Notes: a model not told the origin generated them from the sequence alone. A stretch of DNA of 64,000 bases from Gamsiella multidivaricata (GCF_025024155.1 NW_026251749.1:62001-126000), one strand, 5' to 3'. Shown: positions 1-13,319, counted from the first letter of the stretch. A program made the numbers and translations.

Positions 1-93
1 CATGAGAAAATTGAGGGTCGCAATTCGGTTGTGGGTCTTTCCTCCCTCCCTCCTCCCAAGAAATAAAGTTGCTTGTTCAGTCTCTTTGCCTAC

Positions 94-243
94 CTGACGA
101 GAGAGTCGTTTCCGCATAGCGACATCGTCGGCGATGACCTGGTTCAGGAAGGAGAGCAGGACCGAGACGATGATGGCAGCCTCGGCTGTCTCCCTGAAAA
201 TGATGAAGAAGATGGGGATGGAGAAGTACTCTGCGAATCCCAT
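94..243 (-). CDS. FTR1: High-affinity iron permease FTR1, first exon only (gene runs off the left edge)
   Basis: FTR1-family permeases sit in the plasma membrane and, with a multicopper ferroxidase, import ferric iron. Only exon 1 is in the window: 50 codons from the ATG at 243 to a donor (cag|gtaggc) at 94/93. The peptide starts MGFAEYFSIPIFFIIFRETA and carries the REXXE iron-binding signature (R-E-T-A-E) inside the first membrane helix, followed by a hydrophobic AAIIVSVLLSFL stretch typical of the family. The downstream exons lie outside the window, so length and partner gene cannot be judged. It is transcribed leftwards, away from the ribosomal-protein gene at 839, and the two share an upstream region of about 600 bp. 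Confidence 0.8.
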
Positions 244-838
244 GGTTGGTTGAATGAAGAAAGGAGTGTGAAGAGAAGAAAAATGAAATGCAGTAGGTTT
301 CACACAGACATAAACGGGGAACCCGGAAAGAGCCTAAGCCCGGTAACATAATCACATGTTGACACCCAAGCCCACATTGGTCCTAGTCCTGGTTCTGGTG
401 TCTTCTTGGTCTCGAATAGCCCGTGGGTTTGATACGTGGATGGGTCCTCACCATTCATACCCACCTTCCTCCCCCCCCCCCCTTTCCCAAAAAAAAAAAA
501 AAGATAGCTTCCTTCCACGCGTACCTGCTGAACTGGCAACATGTATACTAGGGCGGTATACCATCTGAAAGCAGGATGAAGGTTGCAAGTAATCCACCGC
601 CTATGCTTCTACTTCTACCGATAATGTCTTTCGTTGGGTCTATAGTCTGTACCCTAGGGAGAGGCGAGGGGCCATGTGCGTCTGTAGCACAAACGCTCTG
701 AATTTGTGGCTGAGAGCACAAGATCCAATGCGAACAACAAATGACTGCTGCTGAAGCACTGCTCCGAACCCAGCAGCACCGACACTCTCTCCTCCTGCCC
801 TCACTGCTCTCCACGCACACAATCGAACACTCGCACAA
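244..838. other. Divergent intergenic region between FTR1 and the ribosomal-protein gene
   Basis: No gene seen. Holds a C homopolymer (about 471-482) closely followed by an A homopolymer (about 489-502). It must contain the promoters of both flanking genes, but I see no clear TATA box or iron-responsive GATA cluster that I would defend. Confidence 0.5.
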
Positions 839-1511
839 ATGTCAAAGATTAACGCCATCGTCCACGACCTCCGCAGCGGCCTCGGCGCCATTCGACTTCG
901 CCCAGATGTCAAGAAGGTTTCCCTGACCTTCTCACGACGCTCCGACAATGCCGGCGCCAGGTACGAAACACATACATCATCCCAACAGGAACAAATTGAT
1001 CTCTACCTCTCTCTATCTACCTGTCTCTCTCGCCTTGATGCTCTTCAACTGCATACTCACCACAGGACCCACTTCGCATCATATCTTTATTTTTGTCTTT
1101 TGTCTTTTATCTTTTTCTGTAGATACTTTCTGCGCGAGAACATGCCCAGGCTCCAGTACAACAACCCCACGATCCAATTCGAGGTCAACAAGGTCCAGGA
1201 ACCTGGCGTTAGCCCTGAGCTGATCATCGAATTTGGTAACGTCGCCATTCTTTTTCGCTTTTCCGCCGATACGAAAAAAAAGAAAAAAAAAAACAACTGG
1301 AAGACCTTTTTACAGAACTCAAATGGATGGGGCGTGGAAATCTCATACATGTTATCCTTTATTCTGATCACTGATAGCCAACAACGATACCAAAAAGATC
1401 TCTTGCTCCAGGATAAAATCCAGTCAAATCTGTAAAGAGTTCTTGAGCGCCACCACCGAGGGTTCAGCGTCAACATCATCATCACCATCATCATCATCAG
1501 CAACAGCATAA
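839..1511 (+). CDS. Mitochondrial ribosomal protein of the L51/S25/CI-B8 family (MRP49/mS25-like)
   Basis: Predicted mitoribosome subunit with the thioredoxin-like L51/S25/CI-B8 fold. My model has three exons: 839-960, 1123-1235 and 1378-1511, giving 122 residues with consistent splice phases. The core around residues 35-75 (GARYFLRENMPRLQYNNP, then an IQFEV strand and an LIIEFG strand) matches the conserved block of the mS25/MRP49 group, where a 'GAR-F--NIPQ-QY-NP' pattern is typical. The third exon gives the polar, lysine-rich helix expected after it (NNDTKKISCSRIKSS) and ends in a Ser/Thr-rich tail. The exon 3 acceptor (gatag at 1373-1377) was chosen because it keeps the frame. There is no obvious cleavable mitochondrial presequence, as is common in this family. 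Whether it is the small- or large-subunit member is not settled by sequence reading alone. Confidence 0.7.
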
Positions 1512-2150
1512 AGTGCAGGGTACAGGAACGCTGTGTAAGATGGGTAGAAGAAATACGCCGTACCCAACACCTCAGGAGCACACAACAGGAAACGATAAAA
1601 TTCAATAAACACGAGGATCTTTTATCCAGTCGGTCAATGATGCTCTTCGCGCACTTTAGCGGAAGCAGTTTGCGCATCTTTGCGTATCCCTTCGTCTGTT
1701 TCCGGAACACTGGTGTTCCGAATTTTACATGTATTTCGCGCGTAACTTTTTCTATAATATTGTATTTAAAAGGTTTTTTTATGCTACCGCTTTCCATGCC
1801 CTTGATGCAAATTGAAAGGTAGTTTGTGCCTTGATTCATGCCTTTACATTCCAGATCCGTAATACTTCAATAGTGAGTATTGACAAGCAAAGTCGCCCTC
1901 TCTAAAATAATACTCCGCACCCAAAATTAATGTAACAACTAAAATTTCCTGACCCAAAATTTCCTGACAGACGAGAGGATAAAGACAGCTATGCTTTTCT
2001 AACCTTTTATTATATGTCAATGTCAATGTTAATGCCAGTGCCAATGCAAATATGCAGTAATTGCGCCAGTGGTGCTACTGTATTACGACCAAGTCAACTA
2101 CAACTGGAAACAGTGCCTCCCCTCCTCTAAAACACGTCCTCTTTGTCTGT
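1512..2150. other. Intergenic region between convergent genes
   Basis: Lies between the 3' ends of the ribosomal-protein gene and GET2. Open frames here are short, low in complexity and overlap the end of the upstream gene in other frames. I see nothing coding. Confidence 0.6.
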
Positions 2151-3537
2151 TCAAGAAAACATGTGTGTCAGAGCAATGGTCATTCCGATGATAAAGACAA
2201 TGACCGACATATCATTCGCCATTGATGTCCAGATAAGACGGTAACGCATGAACACGCGAACCACATCCGAGAATGGCGACGGCAAGAATCCTGCAATGGT
2301 GCCCAGCGTACTGCTGGGCGATGCTGTTATTCCCTGCAAATACATCCTTGCCGACTGCAACATCAACTCCATGGTCACAAAGTACCAGAACATAGGCTAT
2401 TGGGATATGAAAGAAATGTGAGTTTTACAAGTTAGTACCTGACCCGAGAGAGAGAGGGGGGGGGGGGGGGGGGGGAGAGAGCGATTATGAGATAGCGAGA
2501 GAAATCAAGTACAACGCTACGTACGATCTGCGCAACTTGATACACTCCGTATTGCAAGGGCTTGTCGACCGCCAAGGACTCAAACCGATCCAGATCTCCA
2601 TGCCGATTGTACTCGCTATATACAACGCCGAGTGCGAAAAACACCGACAAGACAAAATGAAGCAGCTTCCACCACCTAGCCATCTGATCGACCTGAGGCG
2701 TGATCACTGTGAATCCTGGAGGCACATTCCCGAACGGCGTCTGTTGCTGCGTTACGGACGCCTTGCTGCCGTTTCCAGAGCCGTTCTCTTCCTGCATCAT
2801 CCTCGTTAATGCTTGCTGGTGCTGAGGAGAGAAGAATGGGTTGTTTCCGAAGGGGCTTTGAGTAGCACTGGAGGCACCAAAAGACGAGAAGACGTGTGCT
2901 GAAGGCGCGCCCAACGAATCATCCGGATCTGCGTCATGGTCAGGCTGCACAGTGGCAGGGGTTGGTTTTGATGTTCCTGCAGCGGTATTAGTGGTGGTTG
3001 TAGTAGTAGTAGCGGTAGAGGTCGATGATGAGGATCGTTGGCGGGTTGTCCTGTTGGCAGCAGCGCGCAACGAAGGCGACGCTGGGATGAGGACGTCCTC
3101 GTCCTCTTCATCCATCAGTTGGGTTGCGCCGGACGTGTCTATAAAGTGCATGTCATTGTCGTTAGCAGAGAGAACATTGTATCCCGCGCACTTGTGATAA
3201 TTTTGCATGTGGGTGGGACGATCACTGTGACCCCCCTCCCCCCAGTGGCAACAATGTCTTGATATCGTCATAATATCGTCTTACCCGTAGACTGAAGATT
3301 GGCATCGCCAGAGCTGGGATCTGCTACTCCAGCAGCCTTTAAGCTCCTTAATCTCTCTTCCTCCTGCTCCTTCTTCAAGAGCTGCTCTCTAGCCTGGAGG
3401 ACTGCGGGGGAAGGAGCGACTTGTGTGCTCGTTCCTGCTGTGCCTGTGATCTTGCTCAACCGCGACTCGCCCGATGCGAGAATCTTTTTCTGGCGGGCCT
3501 CGCGGCGCTTCCTGAGGAGTTCTGCCTGGTCGGACAT
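2151..3537 (-). CDS. GET2: GET2-like subunit of the tail-anchored protein insertase receptor
   Basis: GET2 (CAMLG in animals) is the ER-membrane receptor that, with GET1, accepts tail-anchored proteins from the ATPase GET3. Three exons on the minus strand: 3285-3537, 2525-3138 and 2151-2396, giving 370 residues with all phases matching. The N terminus carries the cytosolic GET3-binding segment, a basic helix (LRKRREARQKKILASGESR) followed by LSKITG. A long Ser/Thr/Asn-rich linker follows (about residues 85-220). Three hydrophobic segments lie at the C terminus: WWKLLHFVLSVFFALGVVY, a segment beginning MFWYFVTMELML, and MSVIVFIIGMTIALTHMF. The arrangement of a charged N-terminal helix, linker and three C-terminal membrane spans fits the family. 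Intron 2 contains a run of 20 G (C on the coding strand) at 2456-2475. Confidence 0.85.
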
Positions 3538-3958
3538 GAAGAAGTCAGAGGGGATGATGACAGAGAGGGATGAGAGGGCGGGGGGGGGGGGCGAATGGGA
3601 CGGACGCTTTGGAGGATGAACGTACGTTGTGCAAAAGGCAAGAGGGATGGACTGATCAGCCAGGCGGCAGTTAAGGGTACTGTTCTTGTGGAACCATTCG
3701 ATTCGCGGACTGCAAACCTATGACAAACGATACTATATTAAATTAGAACGCGTATGCTGGTCAGGGCTTGGTGCATGATTCCTCCGCAGTCTTCCCCGCT
3801 GCACTTCCTATATACAATCACTGTCCATTGAACACCTCTTCTCCCGGTCGGATAATCTCTAAACTCTTACTGGGGATGACTTTGCAGAACGTATATAAGG
3901 ACTCGGACAAAGACAATTAAAAATCTGCATCTCCTTCTACGCACATCACGAAGATAAC
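3538..3958. other. Divergent promoter region GET2 / secreted hydrolase
   Basis: About 420 bp separate the two divergent start codons. No coding potential. A poly-G run lies at about 3579-3589, and a TATA element faces the hydrolase (listed separately). Confidence 0.6.
3892..3899 (+). promoter_or_regulatory. Candidate TATA box of the secreted hydrolase gene
   Basis: TATATAAG about 60 bp upstream of the start codon at 3959, a spacing compatible with a short 5' leader. It is the clearest TATA-like element in this intergenic region. Confidence 0.5.
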
Positions 3959-5373
3959 ATGCAGCTCAAACATCTCCTCCCAACCATCCTTCTTGGCATC
4001 GCTGCCGTGTGCTCTGCCGATGTGACGCCCAGGCATCGCCTCAGGCCTGTTGCAGGGAACCTTACTACGCCCGATGGATCCATTCTGTCGTACCGCCTGT
4101 ATAATCATAGCAAGGCCGCTGGGACACCCATTGTTCTTGTAGGTGCCAGTTGATCAGCTTCTGGCGGATCCCTTGCAGATCGCACTCTAAACTCAACTAT
4201 CCGTCCCTCAGTTGATTTAACTGTCTTGATGATCTTCTGTACTTGGTTTAGGTATCCGGGCTGTAAGCGTAACTCTGGTACCTTTCATTATAAGGCTCTT
4301 GGTGAGCTGAATAACCCTAAATAACGTTTTCGAACCCTGCTCAAATAGCGACCAACTCCAGGACGACTGGCAACACATCATGCCCCATTTTGCAAGGAAG
4401 CACCCAGGTGCGCTATCATCCACACCGCATACTGACGATATCGTGACCAATGACTAAAACATATCGGGCGCATAATTCTCTCAATAATACTAACATTCGA
4501 CAATCGAGGTATTGGCCAGTCCTCCGTCACCAACTACTCTCTGGTCACCCTGAATAACATGGCCGATGACATCCACCAACTGACTCAGAAACTCGGATGG
4601 AAGAATATCAACCTCGTCGGCATCTCTATGGGCAGTGTCATCTCAGAGACCTTGTAAGACGAAAGCTCTAGGTCGATTCATGGTCAGCCAAGGCTTTTTT
4701 TTTTTTTTTTTTTTTGTACAACTACTAAAAAATATTCTCCTTACCATTACGCGCATAGCATGGCCAGCAATGTGTCCGATGTCAACGTCGAGCATTTGGT
4801 CCTGATTGCAGCGTAAGCTCCTATTGCCATAAATAACTTCATTCACTCCATTAACGGATGGCTCTGCTGATACGAACATTATCTCTTTTGTTTGCTACGC
4901 ACACTCTCTTTCCTAGCGGGTACCACAACTCTTCGAGCGGTCAGCTGCACACAGATGTCCCCCGCTGGTTGAGCGAGATCCATTTGCCACCCAATGCCTC
5001 GGACTGGCAGGCCTTCCAGCACAAATTGTGGTTGACATGTCTGACCCCAGAATTCATCAAGAACCATCCTGAGAGGGTCAAAGTCTTCTTGAAGGAGATC
5101 GATGCCGGTCAAAACCGAAACTTCGCAGCCTTCATAGCTCAATCCAATGCCCTTGCTTATCACAACTTGACAGAAAGCTTGACAAAGATCACTACGCCGA
5201 CTCTGATCCTTCATGGTACGAAGGATGTGGCCTTCTTGGTCGAGAACGGTCGTGAGATCCATGCCTTGATCCCTGGATCCAAATACATCGAGTATCCTAG
5301 TGGCGGCCATATCCTTTTCGAGACCAATCCCGAGATTGTGCCAGCGATTCTTAATTTCTTGAAGAGCAAATAA
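3959..5373 (+). CDS. Secreted alpha/beta-hydrolase fold protein
   Basis: Probably an extracellular or vesicular hydrolase; the substrate cannot be told from sequence. Six exons fit in phase: 3959-4138, 4252-4262 (an 11-nt microexon), 4349-4407, 4509-4653, 4759-4812 and 4917-5373, giving 301 residues. Residues 1-20 form a signal peptide (MQLKHLLPTILLGIAAVCSA). The fold is clear: strand IVLVSG, then DDWQHIMPHFARKHP, GIGQS, the nucleophile elbow GISMGS (Ser is the predicted nucleophile), the acid in HGTKDVAF, and the catalytic His in SGGHILFE. The microexon supplies the VSGL residues between the first strand and the following Asp; without it the canonical segment is broken. Intron 3 has a perfect TACTAAC branch point (4487-4493) and intron 4 a run of 21 T. 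N-glycosylation sequons such as NLT and NSS suit a secreted protein. Confidence 0.8.
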
Positions 5374-5513
5374 GGGCAGAGTTTAATTCACATGCTGAGC
5401 ACGCGCGTTGCTGAAGGCTACATTATTAAAATATGAAGACTTAGTCGATTGAAATCGATCACTCGCAAATGAAAAAAATGCTCAATTTATTATAGACAAG
5501 ACGTGTGCAACAT

Positions 5514-7477
<1,964 letters not shown>

Positions 7478-7731
7478 GTTGAATGAGTGGGCGAGCTGAA
7501 GAAGGCGGCGCGTTGGAGACGTCAGGGTGAAAAGAGGTGAAGTACGATCCGATGTCGTCTCTAAGGGATGAGAAGACGGGAATCGGCGGCAGGGGGGATG
7601 AGAGAAAAGAGCGAGCTTGTTAAGGAGGAGCAGGCGAGTGAGGTTGGCTCTTATATTTGGCTTCGCAATCTGTGTGATTTGTCAGTCACCCCACGTTTTA
7701 TTTCCCTCGGCCCAATTGAATCATCCGCAAA

Positions 7732-8571
7732 GATGGTGGCGTCAATCGGGACAGCGCCTGGTGCTGGTGCGTGTAAAGACCCCATTGCTGACGGCCCACT
7801 TCCCAAGTGTACGTTAAGACCCATTCTCTTTTTCGTTGTGTTCCATTCATGGTCTTGACCGCTTGTTCTTATACGGAATGTGTAGATATGACGCGTCTTC
7901 GTTTTATTGCTTCCGCAGTGTTCTCCGCCGATAAAACTTACATGTTCAATCAATTGCGACTGCGAAGTAGGAGCCTCATCTCTCGTACGCTCTTTGTCTG
8001 GGCGACTTACCAATCCGTCCCCGGCTCATACATGGTCAGTGTAATACCCAGCTCAGTCTTTTCGAAGGCTCGATGTAAATAGGAAACCCTCTGCGATCTC
8101 AAATATCGTCGCATTTACCATCAAATTGTAGGTCACGGAGGACAGTGAAAGAGCACAATCACTTTCTGATCAACAGCTACTCTTCGATCGTATACGACCC
8201 GGGTAAAGGATCTTATCATAAACAAGTAATATCATGGCCAATGCATTTATTGGTAGCTAATCCTCGAACGATAGGATATCGATATACAGCTTCGTGCCCA
8301 TGAAGCTTAAACTGCGCAAGAGAGCGCAAATCTCGAGGGCCATGGCGGTACTGTTGCTTGGTGGTCTGGATACACTCCTCGACCAGGTGTGAGCTTTGAA
8401 CAGGGTTTTAATGCGGCGCTCAGGATCTCGCTATGGCAGGTCAACCGCATCCCGAGTATGAAGTCGAAACCATTTTTTCTTTCACCTGTAGTCATCCACG
8501 CCTGTGAGCCTGTATGTATGCTTGATATCCCCAGTTATAAGCGACCTGAGACAGCACCAAGGACTTGAGTC
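7732..8571 (+). CDS. Unrecognised multi-exon gene candidate
   Basis: I do not recognise the product. The ATG at 7732 opens MVASIGTAPGAGACKDP; a consensus gtacgt donor follows near 7808, and the next open block starts after a tgtgtag acceptor near 7886 (MTRLRFIASAVFSADKTYMF). Further blocks can be chained in phase: VTEDSERAQSLSDQQLLFDR (from about 8130), RPGFVPMKLKLRKRAQISRA (from about 8281) and GFNAALRISLWQ (about 8403), with a stop near 8571. Predicted features are a basic stretch (KLKLRKRAQ) and a short hydrophobic one (AMAVLLLGGLDTLL). Some donors (gtcagt, gtgtga) are weak. Codon use resembles the neighbours. It lies between GLR1 (divergent) and transketolase. A competing minus-strand reading overlaps its 3' part (see findings). 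It could be a small mitochondrial or membrane protein, but no function is claimed. Confidence 0.35.
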
Positions 8572-9412
8572 GAGGGCTGAACCTGGACACGTGGAGTATA
8601 TCGTCGAGACGAATCTCTGCCACCGCTTACCAGGCAAACTTCATCAGACCCTTGGACGCCACGATGATGTAGGCTCCTGCAGATGAAGTTGAGTATGACA
8701 AGGGAAGCTGAAAGTGAAAGAAGCGGAAGTCTAGAAGTGGAGGTTGAGGAAGAAAAGGAAGGACGGGAGCAGCATTTCTTGTTGAGGAGCGAAGAAGTGA
8801 GGAATAGCTGTAGTAAACCTCCTTGGTGGGACTCTGTCAACTGACTGCACTCTGTATATACGCACGTTCGAAAAAGATATGATTTTCAACCAGGGCGCGA
8901 CCAGCGACGCCTTTTGTGTTCAACAGCCCGACTCTCGATCCGAGTGGTAGTGTAGTGGCTAATGTCAGGATGTCGCTGTTGCATTCGTGTGATATGCTGC
9001 AGGGGAGCCGATGTTCATCGCCATTCATTATGTTTGTTCTTTGAGCACAATTGAGTAAGAATCCGCTGGTCCAGTTCATGAAAGCGCGTGGATCTACGGG
9101 CTCACACAGCACAAGACTATACACAGCGTTTTTTATTGACGCCAGATCCCCCCCAGGCGTGCAGGTGTGCCATAAGACTATACACAGTAGGGTCAGGTGA
9201 TCGTGATTATGAATTTGTGAGTACTCGTGAATTGTAGCTCCGCAGGTGGTCTTTGCGCGCCATCATGACATAGACATCGACGTCTGCTTTTTCTTCCCTC
9301 TTATCCTCCTTCTTTTCTTTTCTTCTCTTTCTCTCTTTCATTCATTTACCTTCCTCGATAACCAACTCCTGCTCTTACCATACTTACCATATAAAACCCA
9401 TTCAAACACACC
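8572..9412. other. Upstream region of transketolase
   Basis: No firm gene. The minus strand around 8590-8690 has a protein-like frame interrupted by a TAA (see findings). A strong pyrimidine tract at about 9283-9345 lies directly upstream of the transketolase start and resembles the CT-rich leaders of other highly expressed genes in this window. Confidence 0.45.
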
Positions 9413-12400
9413 ATGGACTTCACCGACAATGACACAAAGGCTATCAACACCATCCGTGTGCTTGCTGCTGACATGGTCTTCAAGAGCCAGTCAGGACACC
9501 CTGGTAAGACAGAAAGAAGAATCCATTCCAAATTTGCCGTCGATCCACTCAGAGAGAACACGCGCGGTTAATCCCCTATTTCTCAACGTCAATGCATTTT
9601 TTCTCACGCATATTGTTCCCCTTTCTCCCCCTCCCCCCTTTCTCGCGATGCTTCGTTACGCGTCCAGGTGCTCCCATGGGTTGTGCCCCGATGGCCCATC
9701 TCTTGTTCTCGCGCTTCATGAACTACAACCCCAAGAACCCTCTGTGGGTGAGTACATTTGAACAAAAAAAAACCCCCCCCCAGTTTTAGTTATTCTTATC
9801 TAGCCGTGCTTGTATCGTTTGATGTCATGAAGCAATCATCATGTCGATAAGCGGCTCTGTTCCTCATCTATGTTCACTACATCTTTTCCGCTGAATCTAG
9901 CCAAACCGCGATCGATTTGTCTTGTCAAACGGACATGCCTGCGCGTTGCAGTACATCCTGCTCCACTTGACCGGATATCCCACCACGATGGACGATCTGA
10001 AGCAGTTCCGCCAGCTCAACAGCAAGTAAGGATTTTTGTTTGCGTGTTTCTGTTGTCAAAGTGATATATGGCCGCTAAGACGTCCTCCCCTGGCTCTTGC
10101 TGAAAAGTTCCCACAAATGAGAAAGGGCGAGATGGAAAAGAGATTTGGGGTTCGATCGAACCGCGCTAATGCGTAGATAAGAAAAAGCAAACGAGGGAGG
10201 GGACCATTGTCTTGGATTCATTTTTGCCGGATAAATGGAGTTCCAGACGGGTTATTATGTCATTATGGGCAGTCGTACTAACTAGTGCGTCTTATCGTCT
10301 CTTCCGACTACAGGACACCCGGACACCCCGAGTCCCATGTTACTGTCGGCATTGAGGTCACCACGGTATGTATTCTTTGAGGGTGTTCAGCCTGGAGTCT
10401 CGCCTTTTGTATGCCATTCAGACTGTTAAATATTTTGTACATAAACTCGCCTCAATGATCTTCAGGGTCCCCTCGGACAGGGTTTCGGAAACTCCGTCGG
10501 TCTGGCGATTGGAGAGGCGCACATGGCTGCCACCTTCAACCGCCCTGGCTTTGAGTTATTCAACAACTACACCTACGTGTTTCTTGGCGACGGATGCATG
10601 CAGGAGGGTGTTGCCAGTGAAGCTGCTTCGCTTGCGGGGTATGTGTCCACATGGTTTTCTGTCCTACATTCGTGTCATCCAATGGCCCATTAATTCTATA
10701 TAACACTAAATCTATTTATGCTCATAGTCATTTGCAATTAGGTAAACTCATTGCTCTGTATGACGACAACCACGTCTCAATCGATGGCGATACCAATGTC
10801 TCCTTCACAGAGGACGTTCCCAAGCGCTTCGAGGCTTACGGCTGGCATGTTCAGGTTGTGGATGATGGAAACTCCGACCTCATTGGCCTTACCCGCGCCA
10901 TCGAAGAGGCCAAGAAGGTCACCGACAAGCCCTCGCTCATTAAGGTCCGGACAATCATTGGATTCGGTTCCTTGAACGAGGGCACCGAGAAGGTCCACGG
11001 ATCTTCCCTCAAGGAGGATGATATTACTCAGTTGAAGAAGGCCTTCGGATTCAACCCCGATGAAAAATTCGTTGTGCCCCAGGCGACCTACGACCTGTAC
11101 CATACCAAGGCCGCTAAAGGAGCCAAGGTGAACGACGAGTGGAATGAACTCTTCGAAAAGTATAAGAGCGCCCACCCAGAATTAGGAGCGCAATTGAAGC
11201 GTCGCCTGGAAAACAATCTGCCCGAGGGCTGGGCCAAGGCACTCCCACGCTACACTCCTGCCGACAAGGCCACCGCTACCCGCAAGTTGTCCGAGGCTGT
11301 CTTGAACAAGATTACCGGTGTTATTCCAGAATTGCTTGTAGGATCCGCTGATTTGACTGGATCCAACTTAACCCGCTGGAAGGACGCTGTAGACTTTCAG
11401 CCCGAGAGCACAGGCCTCGGCAACTATGCCGGCCGCTATTTCCGTTTTGGGGTGCGCGAACACGGCATGGCGGCTGCTATGAACGGCATGAATGCCTATG
11501 GCGGAATCATCCCTGCCGGCGCTACCTTCCTTAACTTTATCAGCTATGCTTCCGGTAAGCAACGCAGGACTACGGTGTGATGTAAATTTCAGCACCCTTA
11601 CTACTGAATCATACCTGACTGGCGAACCATTTCACTCGTATCATAGGTGCTGTTCGTTTGGCTGCCCTTTCTGGCCACCAAGTCATCTATATCATGACCC
11701 ACGACTCTATCGGTATGCTACGCGTTTTGTCCCTATTTTCTTTCTATTAGGTACATCCCTGTAGAACGTAATACTGATTTGATTGCTCCCTTAATTTATT
11801 TTGCTGTCAACCGCAACTAGGTTTGGGAGAGGATGGTCCCACTCATCAGCCGATCGAGACTATGGCCACAATTCGTGCTACTCCCCATCTTGTTGATCTG
11901 CGTCCTGCGGACGGTAACGAGACATCTGGTGCGTATTTGTTTGCGATCGAGGCCAAGACTCGCCCTTGTGTCTTGTCCTTGACTCGCCAGGATTTGCCAC
12001 AGCTTGAGGGCTCTTCGGTCGAGAAGACACTGAAGGGAGGATACGTCCTTCAGGAGGTCGAAGGAGCCGATGTGACCTTAGTGGGCACTGGATCCGAGGT
12101 CTCGCTTTGTGTTGAGTCTGCCAAACTTCTCAAGGAGCAAGGAATCAAGGCCCGTGTCGTTTCTATGCCCTCGACCAAGCTTTTCGATGAGCAACCGTTC
12201 GAATACAGGGCATCAGTCTTGATCGATGGTGTACCAGCTGTGTCTGTGGAGGCACTGTCGACGTTTGGATGGTCCCGCTATGCGCACGAGTCAATTGGTA
12301 TTGACACGTTTGGAGCATCCGGTCCCTGGAAGGATGTGTACAAGCACTTTGGTATGGTCCCTGATGTCGTGGCAGGCAAGGTCAAGAAGGCCGTTGACTT

Positions 12401-12452
12401 CTATAAGAAAGAGGGCTCTGTTCCCTCGCTCGTGCGCAAGTATTTCCATTAG
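9413..12452 (+). CDS. TKL1: Transketolase
   Basis: Thiamine-diphosphate enzyme of the non-oxidative pentose phosphate pathway that moves two-carbon units between ketose and aldose phosphates. Eight exons: 9413-9503, 9668-9747, 9901-10025, 10314-10365, 10466-10638, 10728-11554, 11647-11712 and 11821-12452, giving 681 residues, the normal fungal length. N-terminal cofactor half: FKSQSGHPG then [38 protein letters not shown], and the diphosphate/Mg motif [18 protein letters not shown] with the downstream [11 protein letters not shown]. Middle domain: [16 protein letters not shown] (active-site Glu of the family) and [19 protein letters not shown]-terminal domain: [12 protein letters not shown] to the end. 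Exon phases are consistent throughout and no key residue is missing. The first exons are small and clustered, and the large exon carries the central domains. The gene symbol follows the yeast orthologue. Confidence 0.95.
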
Positions 12453-13315
12453 GAGAGCTCTTCATGGCGCCAAACGTCCAGGCTTTCCCAGTCCTTTGTA
12501 GAGCAGACGAACGCACCCATGCGTTCTGACTAAACGGCATCTTGTACATACAAATATGCATCCCTCAACTTGAGGATACACCTGAATAAACTCATGAATA
12601 TCCGACTGCAGAATAGAGGAACATCGCAAAGGCAAAGATCATGAACGGAAGGTTGTCGAGGGTGTTTCCTATGAAAATTATGCATTTGTAGAGACGTCCA
12701 TTCTATAGGCGTAAGGCTATTGACCATGCTACCCATACTGCCCCTTACATAGAAGCATTGCCGATCCTTTCCACCCCTCTTCTTTCTACTTGCTTCCTGT
12801 CAATCCTCGCCCAGCAGTATGTTTATCGTCGTTAGATATTCAATAAAGCGAATGCAGGAAGGTGTTTGAGTCGATCCCAAAGACTAACATGTAATGTGTT
12901 ATGTTTCCATGTTAGTCCTCGTCAGAATGCTCCATAATACATTCATCGACGAAAGCCGAAGTGCCAACAAGAAGAAGAAAAAGGCTACATGAATCAAACG
13001 GCCACGCCCTACTCAAAATATTTGAGGAGATATCGAAAGCAGGCTTCCCCCTTTCGTGGCTTGTTGGCGGCCTGTAGGTCCGAGCATAGTGAGATCAAAC
13101 AACGCGTTGAGTTGTTTAACTCCAGCTGCCATGGTCAATTACTGGAGGGATAAATTTCGACATACGGGCAACGACCCACTCCTTCACTGAGGCTGTCGTA
13201 GAACTTGTCATTGATCGAGCGCAAACGGAACTCAAGAGAGTCTGTGACGGCGGGTGTTTACGAGTACCAGCCAACCGTGATTCCCTTGGGCAGTGTCGCA
13301 TATTTCACCAGAGTT
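12453..13315. other. Gene-poor region downstream of transketolase
   Basis: No gene I would defend. On the minus strand a short frame ends at about 13131 (its last residues read PPVIDHGSWS) and another open block covers 13018-13131; both lack a convincing start and I do not recognise them. A small hydrophobic minus-strand block near 12592-12672 (NLPFMIFAFAMFLYS) follows a possible acceptor but could not be joined in phase to an upstream exon. A perfect inverted repeat is listed separately. Confidence 0.4.
12882..12917. repeat. Perfect 10-bp inverted repeat (stem-loop)
   Basis: GACTAACATG at 12882-12891 and its exact reverse complement CATGTTAGTC at 12908-12917, with a 16-nt AT-rich spacer. 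It could fold as a hairpin in RNA or be the footprint of a small mobile element. The function is unknown. Confidence 0.5.
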
Positions 13316-13319
13316 CACT

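Noticed and set aside
1087..1839. Minus-strand frame of 250 codons over the ribosomal-protein gene
   Set aside because: Antisense to well-supported exons, with a poly-Phe run from an intronic A tract.
8880..8975. Possible tRNA-like segment (CCCGACTCTCGATCCGAGTGG)
   Set aside because: No consistent cloverleaf or A/B box pair could be formed; no tRNA, rRNA or other RNA gene was found in the window.
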